Assembly: GCA_036245525.1 (NCBI GenBank)
Contig: BTPG01000008.1
Span: forward strand, 32,920,731 to 32,984,730
Direction of reading: 5' to 3'
Source: Semisulcospira habei
Lineage: Eukaryota; Mollusca; Gastropoda; Semisulcospiridae
Length of the DNA: 64,000 bases
Position 1 is the stretch's first letter. Every line of letters begins with the position of its first letter. This document shows, in pieces, positions 10,042-19,856 of this stretch. The translations under genes and the position numbers were made by a program. The notes beneath the pieces were generated by a model. It was not told the DNA's origin, made no database searches, and saw only the letters and a program-made list of their open reading frames with translations.

Positions 10042-10365
10042 GTCCGAAATAGCTCAGGCGGTTAAACGTCGGATCAGGAGAGCGAAGGGAAACACCGGGT
10101 CGTGGGTTCGAATCCCGTCCCGGCCCCGGTAGCTGGACTCACAATCCAGGGGAAAAAAAAACGGATTTGTTCAATAGCATGTCCGTTGAAAGGTCCTGGT
10201 AAATCAAAGTGGCACAGTTGGAGTGTGCCTGAGTTGATCAGTGTTCAGGTCGTACTCCATAGGCAATAGATTTCCCTGTCCCCCATAACCCGCCCGTCAG
10301 GGCCGTCCATGATCACCTCGGTGCTGTGGACGTTAAACCCGAAACTAACCAACCAACCAACATTA
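10042..10365 (+). mobile_element. tRNA-derived SINE
   Basis: An A-box-like TAGCTCAGGCGG (10050-10061) and a B box GGTTCGAATCC (10105-10115) are spaced as in a tRNA promoter. A non-tRNA body follows, with CCTGGTAAATCAAAGTGG, GTTCAGGTCGTACTCC and the tail CTGTGGACGTTAAACCC, then (AACC)n. The body recurs, split, at 31885-32460. Confidence 0.75.
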
Positions 10366-10378
10366 GCACTCCCGAGAG

Positions 10379-10380
<2 letters not shown>

Positions 10381-10446
<66 letters not shown>
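10381..10446. repeat. (CA)n microsatellite
   Basis: About 33 uninterrupted CA units between the SINE tail and a B hairpin. Confidence 0.95.
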
Positions 10447-10447
<1 letters not shown>

Positions 10448-10449
10448 CT

Positions 10450-10517
10450 GCAAGAGGCACAGATCCTCATGCGCCCCCACAGGCTACAACTGGCTCATGA
10501 GGATCGTTGCCTCTTGC
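10450..10517. repeat. Family B hairpin
   Basis: CAAGAGGCACAGATCC pairs with GGATCGTTGCCTCTTG. The apex is diverged. It directly follows the CA microsatellite. Confidence 0.7.
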
Positions 10518-10911
10518 TGCCCTTTATCAGTTTTCATTGTCTTATTATGGGTGGGCAGATCTGGGTCAATGATGACGAAAGATGGAAGCCGGTTTTAGCC
10601 AGACAACAATGGAAATAGACAAAAATAACTTATGACAGGATGGAATATGAATTATGACGCATGGCATGCCTGCGGATATGACGCGTTGTCCGTGAGTGAA
10701 ACACAAGCCTAAATCTAAAATGGGCTGATCCGGATCCTGTCCAGTAGGATATATATAGATTGGGCCCTCAAGCGTGAAAGTGGACGTCAGCATCTATGCC
10801 AGTCGGAAGGGCGTGAGGGTGTGCTGTAAGTTCAACATGATGAGTCAAAAGGAGTTTACTTTTATGATGAAAATGCTCTCATCGCTCTATCTGCCATGTG
10901 ATTGTCCTCTT

Positions 10912-11019
10912 ATTACAATGAAAATCTCGCTTTTCACAAAATGGACAACCGGTTGTCTTTTGCCTTAGACAGACAGCTAAGTCCATTTTTTTGTGAAAAG
11001 CAAGGTTTTCATTGTAATA
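10912..11019. repeat. Inverted repeat with 35-nt loop
   Basis: ATTACAATGAAAATCTCGC and its near-complement GCAAGGTTTTCATTGTAAT, continuing TTTTCACAAAATGGAC / GTCCATTTTTTTGTGAAAA. It is unrelated to A or B. Confidence 0.75.
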
Positions 11020-11067
11020 CAATTACATTCTCGATTTTCGCAAACGTGGACGTATCTTCTTTCGCTT

Positions 11068-11250
11068 TTAAACCCTTTGCTGCCGAGGAAATATTAAATA
11101 CGATCCAAATGCAAGAGACATAGATCCTAGAATCTATGCCTCTTGCTGAGACCAATTTGTATCCATTTTTTGGACGGTTTTGGCTTTAGGTCGTTGAACG
11201 AACAAAAATTTCAGAAAGAAAAATGTATACGTACAGTCGCCGGGGGGAGG
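11068..11250. mobile_element. Family B element with deleted stem apex
   Basis: TTAAACCCTTTGCTGCCGAG is the left end. The stem is shortened to AGACATAGATCCTAGAATCTATG, lacking the CCCCCGC part. The right flank GTATCCATT...GGACGGTTTTGG and TTTCAGAAA is intact. The right TTAA is lost. Confidence 0.65.
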
Positions 11251-11290
11251 GGTTTTCTGAGCAGTTTTCTGGGAAAGTTTCCGCCCATAT

Positions 11291-11332
11291 TATGAGCAAA
11301 AGGTCCTCGGGCCGATGTCGGGACAAGAAAAT
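11291..11332. repeat. Half copy of family C
   Basis: ATGAGCAAAAGGTCCTCGGG then CCGATGTCGGGAC matches one arm of family C. Confidence 0.5.
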
Positions 11333-11747
11333 GTTGCTTACTTGGACATTTTCATGCAGAGATACGTCACCCTCGACTGAAACACTTTTAGAATCAATCG
11401 ATCACTTTGATGAAGCGCAGAGATTGCGTTAAGAAATTGCAGACCCCCCCCCCCCCCTTTTTTTTGTGTTGTGATTTGTTTGTTTTCCGTGATATTAAAA
11501 CATTTCCGTGATATTCCGTGATATTAAAATTCAGCGAGAATATTTTCGGCCGTTTCTTCTTGAAATAGAGCAAACGTTGTTTTGTTTTGTTTTGTTCTCA
11601 AATTGCACGTTTGCATAATGCGGGGAAGTCTTCAAACATTGCTCTAGAAATAGTCATGCATGACAGAAAAATCATTTCGTAATGTCTTATGTTAGGACGC
11701 GTTTATAAGCTGCAATAGTGCTATTTTGACCACTTTCTAATACAGCT
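11333..11747. other. Unassigned; short direct repeats
   Basis: TTCCGTGATATTAAAA and TTCCGTGATATT repeat around 11485-11530. (TTTTG)n lies at 11579-11595. No gene. Confidence 0.4.
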
Positions 11748-11918
11748 TTAACACATTCCACCCCAGGACCGAAATCCCCAAATTTTAAAGTTGCCTCCTG
11801 CAGGACTGTATTACTACCACTGTGAATCCATCTTCCTAGGACAGCTTAGGGCTTGCTGATGTTGAATTGACGAAGACTGCGTAAACACAGTTTCCGTCAC
11901 CGGGCACTGAACGGGTTA
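11748..11918. mobile_element. A/B hybrid TTAA element
   Basis: The left end TTAACACATTCCACCCCAGG with CCGAAATCCCCAAATTTT is the family A2 long flank. After about 11820 the sequence switches to a B-type end finishing GGGCACTGAACGGGTTAA. Both TTAA sites are present and no palindrome remains. Confidence 0.7.
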
Positions 11919-12000
11919 AAACTCGATAGCGTTTGCTTTGATCAATTATACCTGCCGACGGCCACAGTTTCGTTTATAGTTGTTTGGATCCTGGCCCACT

Positions 12001-12113
12001 GCAAGAGGCATAGTGACCTCACCGTCTAGACCCTGCAACTGCGTGGGCTCATGAGAATCTATGTCTCTTGCAGTTGGATCTTGTTCAGTTATTTCTCGGC
12101 ATTGAAAGGGTCA
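12001..12113. mobile_element. Family B element, right part
   Basis: The stem at 12001-12070 is partly decayed on the left (TAGTGACCTCACCGTCTAG) and intact on the right (CTCATGAGAATCTATGTCTC). The short flank TTTCTCGGCATTGAAAGGG lies on the right, ending TCAA. Confidence 0.65.
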
Positions 12114-12192
12114 ATCCACATCTCACACTCGACCCGTTTCTAGGTTGACGCGTGTTTTGGGAAAAGATTTCTCCACTCATGCTTAATCCGAT

Positions 12193-12396
12193 CAGTTTTG
12201 CCCGATGACGGAAACTGTGTCAGTTCTGCAGTCTTCGTCAATTCAACATCAGCAAGCTCTAAACTGTCCTAGGAAGATGGATTCACAGTGGTGTCAGCAA
12301 GAGGCATAGATCCTCATGAGCCCCCGCAACTGCGGGGGCTCATGAGGATCTATACCTCTTGCGGGATCTATCTATCATGAGGATCTATACCTCTTG
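12193..12396. mobile_element. Family B element with duplicated right arm
   Basis: The left flank GATGACGGAAACTGTGTCAG...TCCTAGGAAGATGGATTC is an inverted copy of 11823-11905. The stem at 12297-12361 is near-perfect. A second copy of the right-arm piece ATGAGGATCTATACCTCTTG follows at 12377-12396. Confidence 0.7.
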
Positions 12397-13290
12397 GCGG
12401 CTTAAAATCCTTAGGCAAAAGTAGGCGCGATTTACAGACAAAGAGTATTCGTGTCCAGGAACGTGCGTCTTGGAAACCAGGCCGCGCTCTCCGGCGGGCA
12501 TCTGGCGAACTTGCTGGTGTCGAATTTACCTGTGTTTACCTGTTGATTAGCCATCCATCACCGCCTGACATCAGTAACCACCTGCGCGCTCGGATGCAAA
12601 ATAACTGCCTTATGCGCTAAGCCAGCCCCTGCACAGCGATGTAGTCCATAGCTTCGAAAGTAAACGCCTACTTTGAGAGCCTGAGAGACTTGTGAAGTAG
12701 AGGGCCAAGGACGTTTGATTTGGGGTCAATCCAACGTTTGCGCATGTGTACGGTTACATTCCTAACTGCCAGATGATCGCTGCGCCAGGGAAAGAACAGG
12801 GTCAAGATGCCACAGGCTAGGCTGGCTGTGGTCCACGCTGCCGCATGAAAGTGAAATCGCTGTTTTGCTCACTGATATACGAGACTGAGCGGACTGTTTC
12901 TGTCAAATTTGCAGAACACCTAAACGTTATTTATTTATGTTTTTATGAAAATAAAATTTATTTTTAAAAAATATTGAAAAAAAACATAAAGCAAGTTTCA
13001 AACCTCGGAAATCTAAATCACACGAGCGTAGTTGTGACACCGGCAATAACAATAGCAACTCAGTACAAAACCTCTAAAAAACATCTTTTCACATGGTAAC
13101 TCCCGACGTCAGTGAGCACATGTACTCATGGTCTCCCGCTGTAGTAAATTCCGCCGGACATGATTTACTTCCTCGTACTTCCGCCCCATGCATTAGAAAA
13201 TGAAGCGTTTACTTTCAAAGGAGCTCATGGCTTCGAAAGGAAGGCCTTACTACACCTCTGTGCATGCGGCCAAAGAATGCTAAGCCCGGA
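12397..13290. other. No gene or clear repeat
   Basis: Contains a loose inverted match between CGAAAGTAAACGCC (about 12656) and GAAGCGTTTACTTTC (about 13202), and an AT-rich patch at 12925-12990. Nothing further is supported. Confidence 0.4.
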
Positions 13291-13296
13291 CCACCT

Positions 13297-13347
13297 GCAA
13301 GAGGCATAGATTCTCATGAGCCCCTGCGAAGAATCTATGCCTCTTGC
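13297..13347. repeat. Family B hairpin, truncated apex
   Basis: GCAAGAGGCATAGATTCTC on the left and GAATCTATGCCTCTTGC on the right. The right CAGGGGCTCATGA part is missing. Confidence 0.75.
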
Positions 13348-13479
13348 AGACCCAAGATTGACCACATTGTAGTGCATCCGCCTTCTTGTTTGTGTATGTG
13401 TGTTTTTCCTGCCTACTTTCTAAGGTCCAAAAAAAGACATGGGTTAAAGTCATGACCTCAGTGATGCATCCTTTTTAAG

Positions 13480-13620
13480 GGATGTCTTGTTCTTTACCCG
13501 CGTATTTTTCTGTGGGCTGGCGATTGTGTGCTTATAGGCGGGGACAGGGGATCTAACTGTTTGTATGTCCAGCGCTGAGTAATCCACCTTAGTATGTGTA
13601 CAGCCTCACCTATCTGGCTT
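13480..13620 (+). repeat. Dispersed repeat P
   Basis: TTTTCTGTGGGCTGGCGATTG, GGGGATCTAACTGTTTGT and CTCACCTATCTGG match, inverted, 22870-22985 and 57985-58160. Non-coding; family unknown. Confidence 0.6.
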
Positions 13621-13658
13621 GTGAGGACGGACCCAAGAATGGCTTCACTAGCTGTACC

Positions 13659-13862
13659 TTAACCCATTCAGCCCTGACGCACTACAGCAGAAGATGGGTC
13701 GGCCATGATAATTCAAGGGTAGTGCCAGATTAGCTCGGCGCCAAGTTAATCTGGCACTGCCCTTGAATTATCATGGTCGATCCATCTCCTTCAACTGGTG
13801 CTTAGTCATTAGTTGACGCCTCCAAAATTTGGGAAATAGGTGCGTAGGGCTGAATAAGTTAA
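13659..13862. mobile_element. Family A1 TTAA element
   Basis: TTAACCCATTCAGCCC at the left and GGGCTGAATAAGTTAA at the right. The stem lacks the usual loop, so GGCGCC is used once as the palindrome centre. Confidence 0.85.
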
Positions 13863-13951
13863 ACGAAAGTGTTATTACGGGTTATATTGATCGACTCCGC
13901 TCTGTTGTGCTATATTATCGCCTCGGCCGTCTGAGCAAAACCGCGGATGCA

Positions 13952-14130
13952 CAGTAAACTCTGGATATATCAAATCGCAAGGGAACCCAGTTTTTCTTGT
14001 TCTTATACCCGATGTTTGTTATAAGCGAAGTAACTGACGTTGAAAAAACTGCTGTCGTGACCTTTGAAAAAGCGTTGCTATATCCGACTTTGTTATATCC
14101 GTGTGACTTTGTTATAAGCGGAGTAGACTG
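13952..14130. mobile_element. pogo/Tigger-like MITE
   Basis: CAGTAAACTCTGGATATATC on the left and TTATAAGCGGAGTAGACTG on the right are terminal inverted repeats of about 20 bp. Internal phrases GTTATAAGCGAAG and CTATATCCGAC echo the ends. The CAGT...ACTG start and TATA-rich ends resemble Tc1/mariner-pogo elements. The flanking TA duplication is not clear. Confidence 0.5.
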
Positions 14131-14161
14131 AATTTCGTACGCATGAGCGTGAGCAGTGTAA

Positions 14162-14471
14162 TTAACCCATTTAACCCGAAGGGCGCTTTCCCAAAATTTT
14201 GGAGGTGTCATAGAACGACTATGTACCAGTTGCAGGAGATGGACCGACCATGATAATTCAAGGTTAGTAGCAGATTAGCTTGAAATCTTGGTTTATCCAA
14301 CGACAAAAAGATAACACCGTCCAAGAAACATGGATACAAATTGGTCTCAGCAAAAGGCATAGATCCTCATGAGCCCCCGCAGTCGCGCGGGCCCATGAGG
14401 ATCTATGCCTCTTCAAGTTGCATGCTTTCACTTTGTTTCCCGGCAGTTGTTGTGACATGATTTTAAGTTAA
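14162..14471. mobile_element. Family A1 left half joined to a family B element
   Basis: TTAACCCATTTAACCC through GATTAGCTTG (about 14280) is A1 up to the middle of its stem. From GAAATCTTGGTTTATCC onward it is family B, with its long flank, stem (14350-14414) and CTTTGTTTCCCGGCAG. The right end is degraded. Confidence 0.65.
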
Positions 14472-14708
14472 AACGTTTTCGTTTAATTTTGTACACGTAC
14501 TAAGCATGTAAGGCATGATCGAAAAGGTTGCTTCTCCGGTGGTAGTGTTTCTGTCTCACTGTTCGTTAGCCGACCAAACTGCATAAAACCAATTCACTGC
14601 CGAACGGACGCAGATTTTGAGTCTGAAATCTTAGTTAATTCAAGAGACCGAAAGGTTGACTGCCAGTTCTTGTAACTTTGAAGAAACTATCAAGTATCTA
14701 GGAAAAAG

Positions 14709-14790
14709 CACTGTCAGGGGAGATAATTGTGCATTATCGACCATAGGTCTACTTTGGTGAAAGCGCAAAAAAGTGCTTTTTTCCTACTTC
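14709..14790. repeat. Lone arm of the 3530-4530 fold-back repeat
   Basis: AGCACTGTCAGGGGAGA, ATCGACC and GGTCTACTTTGG match the arms of the three-armed block. Confidence 0.6.
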
Positions 14791-14869
14791 TCTGGTTGCG
14801 GTTTTTCATAGTGAATTCAAATACAAAGATGCCCAGTTGTCAAAGGAGGATGGATACAAAGTGGTTTCA

Positions 14870-14977
14870 GCAAGAGGCATAGATCCTCATAAGCCCCCGC
14901 AACTGCGGGGGCTCATGAGGATCTATGCCTCTTGCAGTTGGATGGTGTTCCATTTTTCTCGGCATTAAATGGGTTAA
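14870..14977. mobile_element. Family B element
   Basis: The stem at 14870-14935 is near-perfect. The short flank GGATGGTGTTCCATTTTTC and CGGCATTAAATGGGTTAA end the element. The left TTAA is not identified. Confidence 0.75.
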
Positions 14978-15119
14978 AAGGCACAAAGCCGCAGACTAGC
15001 AGACACAACTATACCTGTATGAGCGATAGATCAGGCTTCCAAAATATGGATGCTTGATCTAAATACAAACTTCTAGCCTACTGTTACGAACAGTAGCTAA
15101 GGCAACAACCTCTTCTTTA

Positions 15120-15300
15120 GACCAAGCCGACGTTTTAATGCCCATTCATGCACTAGAGACCAGCCCCCAGTTGCAGGAAACTCATCCAGGCCAGTAACTG
15201 ACAGTGAACTGTCCAATTTCAGCGGGATTTTTGCGTTATGTTAAAAATAGCTCAAAACTAAGCCGTTAGGTGCAATTCGATCCAGAGGTCCTATTTTCAG
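15120..15300. repeat. Dispersed repeat L, second copy
   Basis: Shares CCCCCAGTTGCAGGAAA and CCAGTAACTG with 6253-6475. Its 3' part (AGGTGCAATTCGATCCAGAG) recurs again at 15539. Confidence 0.55.
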
Positions 15301-15344
15301 TTTTCACTAACATGGTGTGTATATTGCTGACTCGTTGCCACACT

Positions 15345-15500
15345 CCTTCTGCGATAAATAAATATAAGTAACGACTGATCTCTATATTTGTTTGTTTGTC
15401 TATTTTGAAAAATGGTATATACCCGAAATATTAAAAAATTGTGTTGTAACTGTCTTTTCTAAGCGTGTTTCTTTCTCAGTTAGATACTTCTTTTCTAAGC
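15345..15500. repeat. Half copy of inverted repeat O
   Basis: GACTGATCTCTATATTTGTT, TTTGTCTATTTTG and TTGTGTTGTAACTGTC match the right arm of 22405-22639. Confidence 0.6.
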
Positions 15501-15662
15501 CTTTAGAGCTATGACAGACAGGTAGTGGCTTTAAGAATTAGGTGCAATTCGATCCAGAGATCCTATTTCCCGTTCAAAGCCAGCTGACGTAGACTGTGTT
15601 TCTGAAATTTACACTGAAAAGAAACCCTAGATATCCCTACAGAAACATTCAAAGTGGTGTCA

Positions 15663-15780
15663 GCAAGAGGCATAGATCCTCATGAGCCCCCGCAACTGCG
15701 GGGGCTCATGAGGATCTATACCTCTTGCAGTTGAATGGTGCTCAAATTCTCTCGGCACTGAACGCGTTGAGAACGAACGG
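15663..15780. mobile_element. Family B element, stem and short flank
   Basis: The stem at 15663-15728 is perfect except for ATACCTC in the right arm. The flank TTCTCTCGGCACTGAACGCG follows. The right TTAA has become TTGA. Confidence 0.75.
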
Positions 15781-15954
15781 ACAGTTTGGGATCAAACAGA
15801 GGCCCTGAATGGTTTTTAAAACGTCCTTTACGTGCGCCAAGCCATTCAGATACTTCTCCCAAGGGTGCTCAGTGAAATAGGCAATCACAGAGGAAATCGA
15901 CGTTATTGCTCTGATAATTATCATCTTTGACGTCATCATCATGATGTCGTTACC

Positions 15955-16138
15955 TAACCCAGTCACAGCCGAGGGGGGAAAAATGAACACGATTCAGCCT
16001 CAAGAGACATAGAACCTCATGAGCCCCCCGCTGACACCACTTTGTATCAATGTTTCCTTGGACAGTTAGGGCTCTGTGCCGTTTAAACAGATTTCAGAAA
16101 CACAATCCGGTTGTGGCTGCTAGCAATGAATAAGTTAT
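15955..16138. mobile_element. Family B element lacking its right arm
   Basis: CTAACCCAGTCACAGCCGAG is the left end. The left arm AGACATAGAACCTCATGAG runs straight into the right flank CTGACACCACTTTGTATC, so the complementary arm is deleted. The right end is near GAATAAGTTATAA. Confidence 0.65.
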
Positions 16139-16307
16139 AACCTCCAAGAGAAAACGTAGATGTGTCTATTCTGGTTGTATTGTCTGCTTTGAAATAGATG
16201 TAAAATTCCGTTGACCTTTCTTTGTCCTGGTTATTTTGAGGCCCCTAAAATTATTTCAGTTTTTGTTGGTTGTATTATACGTATCATTACCATTGACGAT
16301 TCTTACA

Positions 16308-16371
16308 ATACAATACAATACAATACAATACAATACAATACAATACAATACAATACAATACAATACAATAA
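16308..16371. repeat. (AATAC)n microsatellite
   Basis: About 12 uninterrupted 5-bp units. Confidence 0.95.
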
Positions 16372-16470
16372 ATTCACTTTATTGACCATGAGATGGAAAT
16401 GTTCCTTCGGCTTCGACATTAAAACACGCATAAAAACATATGAGAATAAAAATAATAATAATATACCGTG

Positions 16471-16538
16471 GCTGACGAGCAAATGAAATGCGACATTTTT
16501 TTTACTCCAAAATGTCGCAATCCTTTTGCTCGTCAGTA
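16471..16538. repeat. Family F hairpin, shortened
   Basis: GCTGACGAGCAAATGAAATG and CAATCCTTTTGCTCGTCAG are complementary. The inner GATCATCGGAAAC part of family F is absent. Confidence 0.75.
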
Positions 16539-16802
16539 TACTTATAAACGTTATTCAGTTGAGCTCAGGCACAGGCTGCGGAAGAGAAATGCGATTTCCC
16601 TGCTTGGGTCAATGTATAGTAATGACAAAAAAGTTAAGAGTGATTCCCCTTGTTGTCCTTGTAAGCAGTCACGTGATTGGTGAATGCTAACCGGCATTTC
16701 TTGGTGCATATGAATCTCTACTGTCACACTTCCAACTAAACATACAAAGCTAATCACACCGTATTTATATAGCATGGAAAGATGCCTGTGTTGCATATGC
16801 GT

Positions 16803-17161
16803 TTAAAGTACCAATACTCCTAAATTTGAAGACACATTTTTTCAGCACCATTTGCGTTATGCCTTGTCGACACACCTAATGAATATTAACAGCAGTTGGG
16901 ACACGCAGCAAAAGCACACGCGTAATCGCAGTTATTTATTCTTCACTGCCGTTAGCGTGTCAATCTATTTTTAGCTGTTTCTCGCACTAATCGCGTTGTA
17001 TTTGTAGAACGGAGTGGAGTCATTGTCAGGTTATTTGATATAAAGACGACGTGTACTGAACTGGATTGTCCTGTGTCGAAATGAACCTGTGTGTAGCATT
17101 TCGTAACTTTCTGTTACAGAAGTGTATTTTTTTAACAGTTACGGCGGTAGTGGGCCTTTAA
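16803..17161. mobile_element. Family N TTAA-ended element
   Basis: TTAAAGTACCAATAC at the left end and GTAGTGGGCCTTTAA at the right are inverted repeats matching at about 12 of 15 positions. The 359-bp body matches 25342-25915 (CACACGCGTA, TTATTCT.C.C.GCCGTTAGCG, CAGAAGTGT). Non-coding. Confidence 0.6.
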
Positions 17162-17397
17162 GGATCTATAGGCTATTAAAATTAAATCCTTAAGTAAATT
17201 TCTATATAAGTTGATTTGTTAAAACAGTATTTATTGATTTCTAATCCCTGTATAAAATCTTTGACTAGAAGAAATACGTTGTTGCCCACTATTATTTTGC
17301 AATGACTGCAAGAAATTAAATATTGTACATGAATAAACAGCAGTTTCTCCGCCACAGCTTGTGTGCTCACGTGTGAAGGAAATTAACGACTGTCTGG

Positions 17398-17401
<4 letters not shown>
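17162..17401. other. AT-rich unassigned sequence
   Basis: No gene or repeat recognised. Confidence 0.4.
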
Positions 17402-17481
<80 letters not shown>

Positions 17482-17600
17482 AGATGATGATAATGATGAT
17501 GATGATGATGATGATGATGAAACTTTATTTATCAACGGTAAAAAGTTTTGACAGAAACAAATTCGTCATTTTACAAACTTGCCGTTGCTAACATCTACAA
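17402..17600 (-). repeat. (GA)n(ATG)n next to a retroelement 3' tail
   Basis: (GA)n covers 17402-17478 and (ATG)n 17478-17520. AACTTTATTTATCAACGGTA follows (minus strand: a tail carrying AATAAA). The same tail start occurs at 39780 and 40503, each next to a different tandem repeat. Confidence 0.6.
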
Positions 17601-17754
17601 CATAAAATAGGTTAAAAATATAATAATAATAAAGACATTATATTTACACACATTATTTCATGCAACAATTTTTTTAAATAGAAACAAAATAATAATAACA
17701 TTTTAAAAAAATATATACACAGAATAATAGTAACACTCAACATTCATCTTATAC

Positions 17755-17757
<3 letters not shown>

Positions 17758-17825
<68 letters not shown>

Positions 17826-17998
17826 ACACACACACACACAAACACTATACATAAATGCATGTGGTACATGAAAGTATTAATCATCAGGGTTTGTTTAAAT
17901 AAATGCCCAGTGATGTTATGTTTGGCTCATCAGGTAATCGAAAAGTTTTTGTTTTAAACTGAGATTCCAAGCGAGGCTATAGTCTTCAATGTGCAGGA

Positions 17999-18091
<93 letters not shown>
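17758..18091. repeat. (CA)n and (GA)n microsatellites
   Basis: (CA)n at 17758-17840 and (GA)n at 18005-18091, with about 160 bp of unassigned AT-rich sequence between them. Confidence 0.9.
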
Positions 18092-18093
<2 letters not shown>

Positions 18094-18111
18094 TTTGCGT
18101 CATATTATTTG

Positions 18112-18240
18112 AGTATTGTGTCATTTGCTATTTTTTACGTCACCGCCACTGTCTGGCTTTCTCCAAATGTCAAGTTTTTTTTTACTGTTTTAATTTGTTT
18201 CTGAAAAGAATTAACTTCTACTGAAGAAGTTGAAAGGGTA
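18112..18240 (-). repeat. Dispersed repeat R, inverted copy
   Basis: The complement contains TTAATTCTTTTCAGAAA, GAGAAAGCCAGACAGTGGC and GGTGACGTAAAA, matching 29615-29770. Like that copy it is flanked by a (TC)n tract. Confidence 0.6.
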
Positions 18241-18241
18241 C

Positions 18242-18305
<64 letters not shown>

Positions 18306-18327
18306 TGTGTGTGTGTGTGTGTGTGTG

Positions 18328-18409
<82 letters not shown>
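18241..18409. repeat. Compound (GA)n(GT)n(GA)n microsatellite
   Basis: GA units to 18302, GT units at 18303-18328, then GA units to 18409. The open frames here are artefacts of the dinucleotides. Confidence 0.95.
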
Positions 18410-18410
<1 letters not shown>

Positions 18411-18679
18411 AGGGATTAAAATTGAGCAGGCGTTTCGGTTTAATGTAGAGCAGGTGCCTGCACCTGTGTGGCGGAATAAAGAAAAAACTGACACTGCTAC
18501 TGGGTTTTAGTCTCTGCCTGATACCGGAAACTCTACTGACCTAGTTTAGTTAGTTTGAAATAAATCGAATTCCTAAGAACATTTGCACAGATTACACACA
18601 CACGTATAGAGCCAACTGTCCAGTTTAGAATAGTCTTATTAGTTCTATGTACGTATAGCGGGAAAATTGTCAAATATTA

Positions 18680-18760
18680 TAGCTCACGGGGTTGCGTCTG
18701 ATAAGCTTGGCGCCGAGAGGCGCCAAGCTTATCGAGACCGAACGTATACGGTGAGCTACT
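18680..18760. repeat. Family K hairpin
   Basis: ATAGCTCACGGGGTTGCG...GATAAGCTTGGCGCC pairs with GGCGCCAAGCTTATC...CGTATACGGTGAGCTAC. It shares only the AAGCTTGGCGCC apex with family A. Confidence 0.7.
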
Positions 18761-19790
18761 ATCATTCACCCGAACCTTTCCAGACGTTGAAAGAGCATGA
18801 GTGCAGACAAGTCACCCGTAGTCACGTTATGTCATACTTAGCCTGGGTGTGGGTAACTACTTAATTAAATACTTAGGTTTCTTGGATGTGGGCGTCAGTC
18901 TAGGTTAAACGTGTGAGTGTTGTACTGTGCTTTGAGGTGAATAATAAATCGATGGTGTTCGCGTGCAACCTCGCAAGTGAATGTTGGCGCGACATCATGG
19001 TTTGATTTTTTTTTCTCCACCACTCGGCATTTTGTGACGAAATCTGAAACCTGTCGCTCAACAGGAAATACTCACATAACCGCCCTGTGAAGAGCGCCTC
19101 GGAATATGTTACGATGTAAACAGTTTCTTCTTGTTGTTGTTGTTGTTGTTGTTGCTTCTGCTGCTGTTTGGTTTGTTTGTTGTTTGTTTGTTTGTTTGTT
19201 TGTTTGTTTGTTTGCTTGTTTATTTGTCACCTTGTTATTCGTTTTGTTCTTTTTGTTTGTTTGTTTGTTTGTTTGTTTTCTGTTGTTGTTGGGGATTTTT
19301 TTTTTGGTTTTTTTTTTTTTTTGGGGGGGGGGTGAGTGGGGTTGGGGGTGGGGGCTGGGGGGGGGGGGACGGGTTTTGTTACGAGGTTGCGCGCAATCGA
19401 ACCTCAGTATGTATCAGAAACAAATCATCAACGAATGGACACGCAAACTTTACAGGGTAATTACAGGTATCAGTACATGTGTATTTCTTTGTTACAACCA
19501 CAGTAAAAGCAGAGTCCTAGGAATCACCTATATATCACTAAGGCTTAACAGACCTGTACCACCGCTAAACGGTTTTGACACTGTAGGCCTGTGTTGCATT
19601 AACGGATCCATTGTTTGCGCAGATGCCCTCATTATTGACTATTCAAGTGACGTTATGGACTATCGACGCATTACACCAGGCCACGTTTTAGTGCCATTAT
19701 CTTGGTCAAAGTTCAGTCCACGATCGACCGTCAAGGCACTGTTACTGACAGACACTAAGAGTCCATTAAGCAGAGTCTTCAGTACTACCT
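18761..19790. other. Low-complexity TTG/TTTG and G-rich tract; no gene
   Basis: TTG and TTTG repeats and poly-T/poly-G runs occupy 19128-19370. The long open frame over them begins in the repeat and has no recognisable domain downstream. Confidence 0.5.
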
Positions 19791-19856
19791 GCAAGAGGCA
19801 AAGATTCTCGTGAGCCCCTGCAGGCGCAGGGGCTCATGAGAATCTTTGCCTCTTGC
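19791..19856. repeat. Family B hairpin, TTC-type
   Basis: CAAAGATTCTCGTGAGCCCC pairs with GGGGCTCATGAGAATCTTTG. AAAG / CTTT covary relative to the usual ATAG / CTAT. Confidence 0.8.

Noticed and set aside
10042..10127. Functional tRNA gene
   Set aside because: A and B boxes are present, but the sequence runs into a repeated SINE body and the acceptor stem is not convincing.
13952..14130. Member of the TTAA families
   Set aside because: Ends are CAGT...ACTG rather than TTAACCC, so it was placed with pogo/Tigger-like elements instead.
18135..18494. Open frames rich in Ser-Leu, Arg-Glu, His-Thr or Val-Cys
   Set aside because: These are translations of (TC)n, (GA)n, (CA)n and (GT)n microsatellites here and at 10245, 21000, 29650, 43000, 46650 and 54770.
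19106..19813. A 235-codon open frame
   Set aside because: The first half is TTG/TTTG and G-run low complexity and the second half has no recognisable domain. It also ends in a B hairpin.
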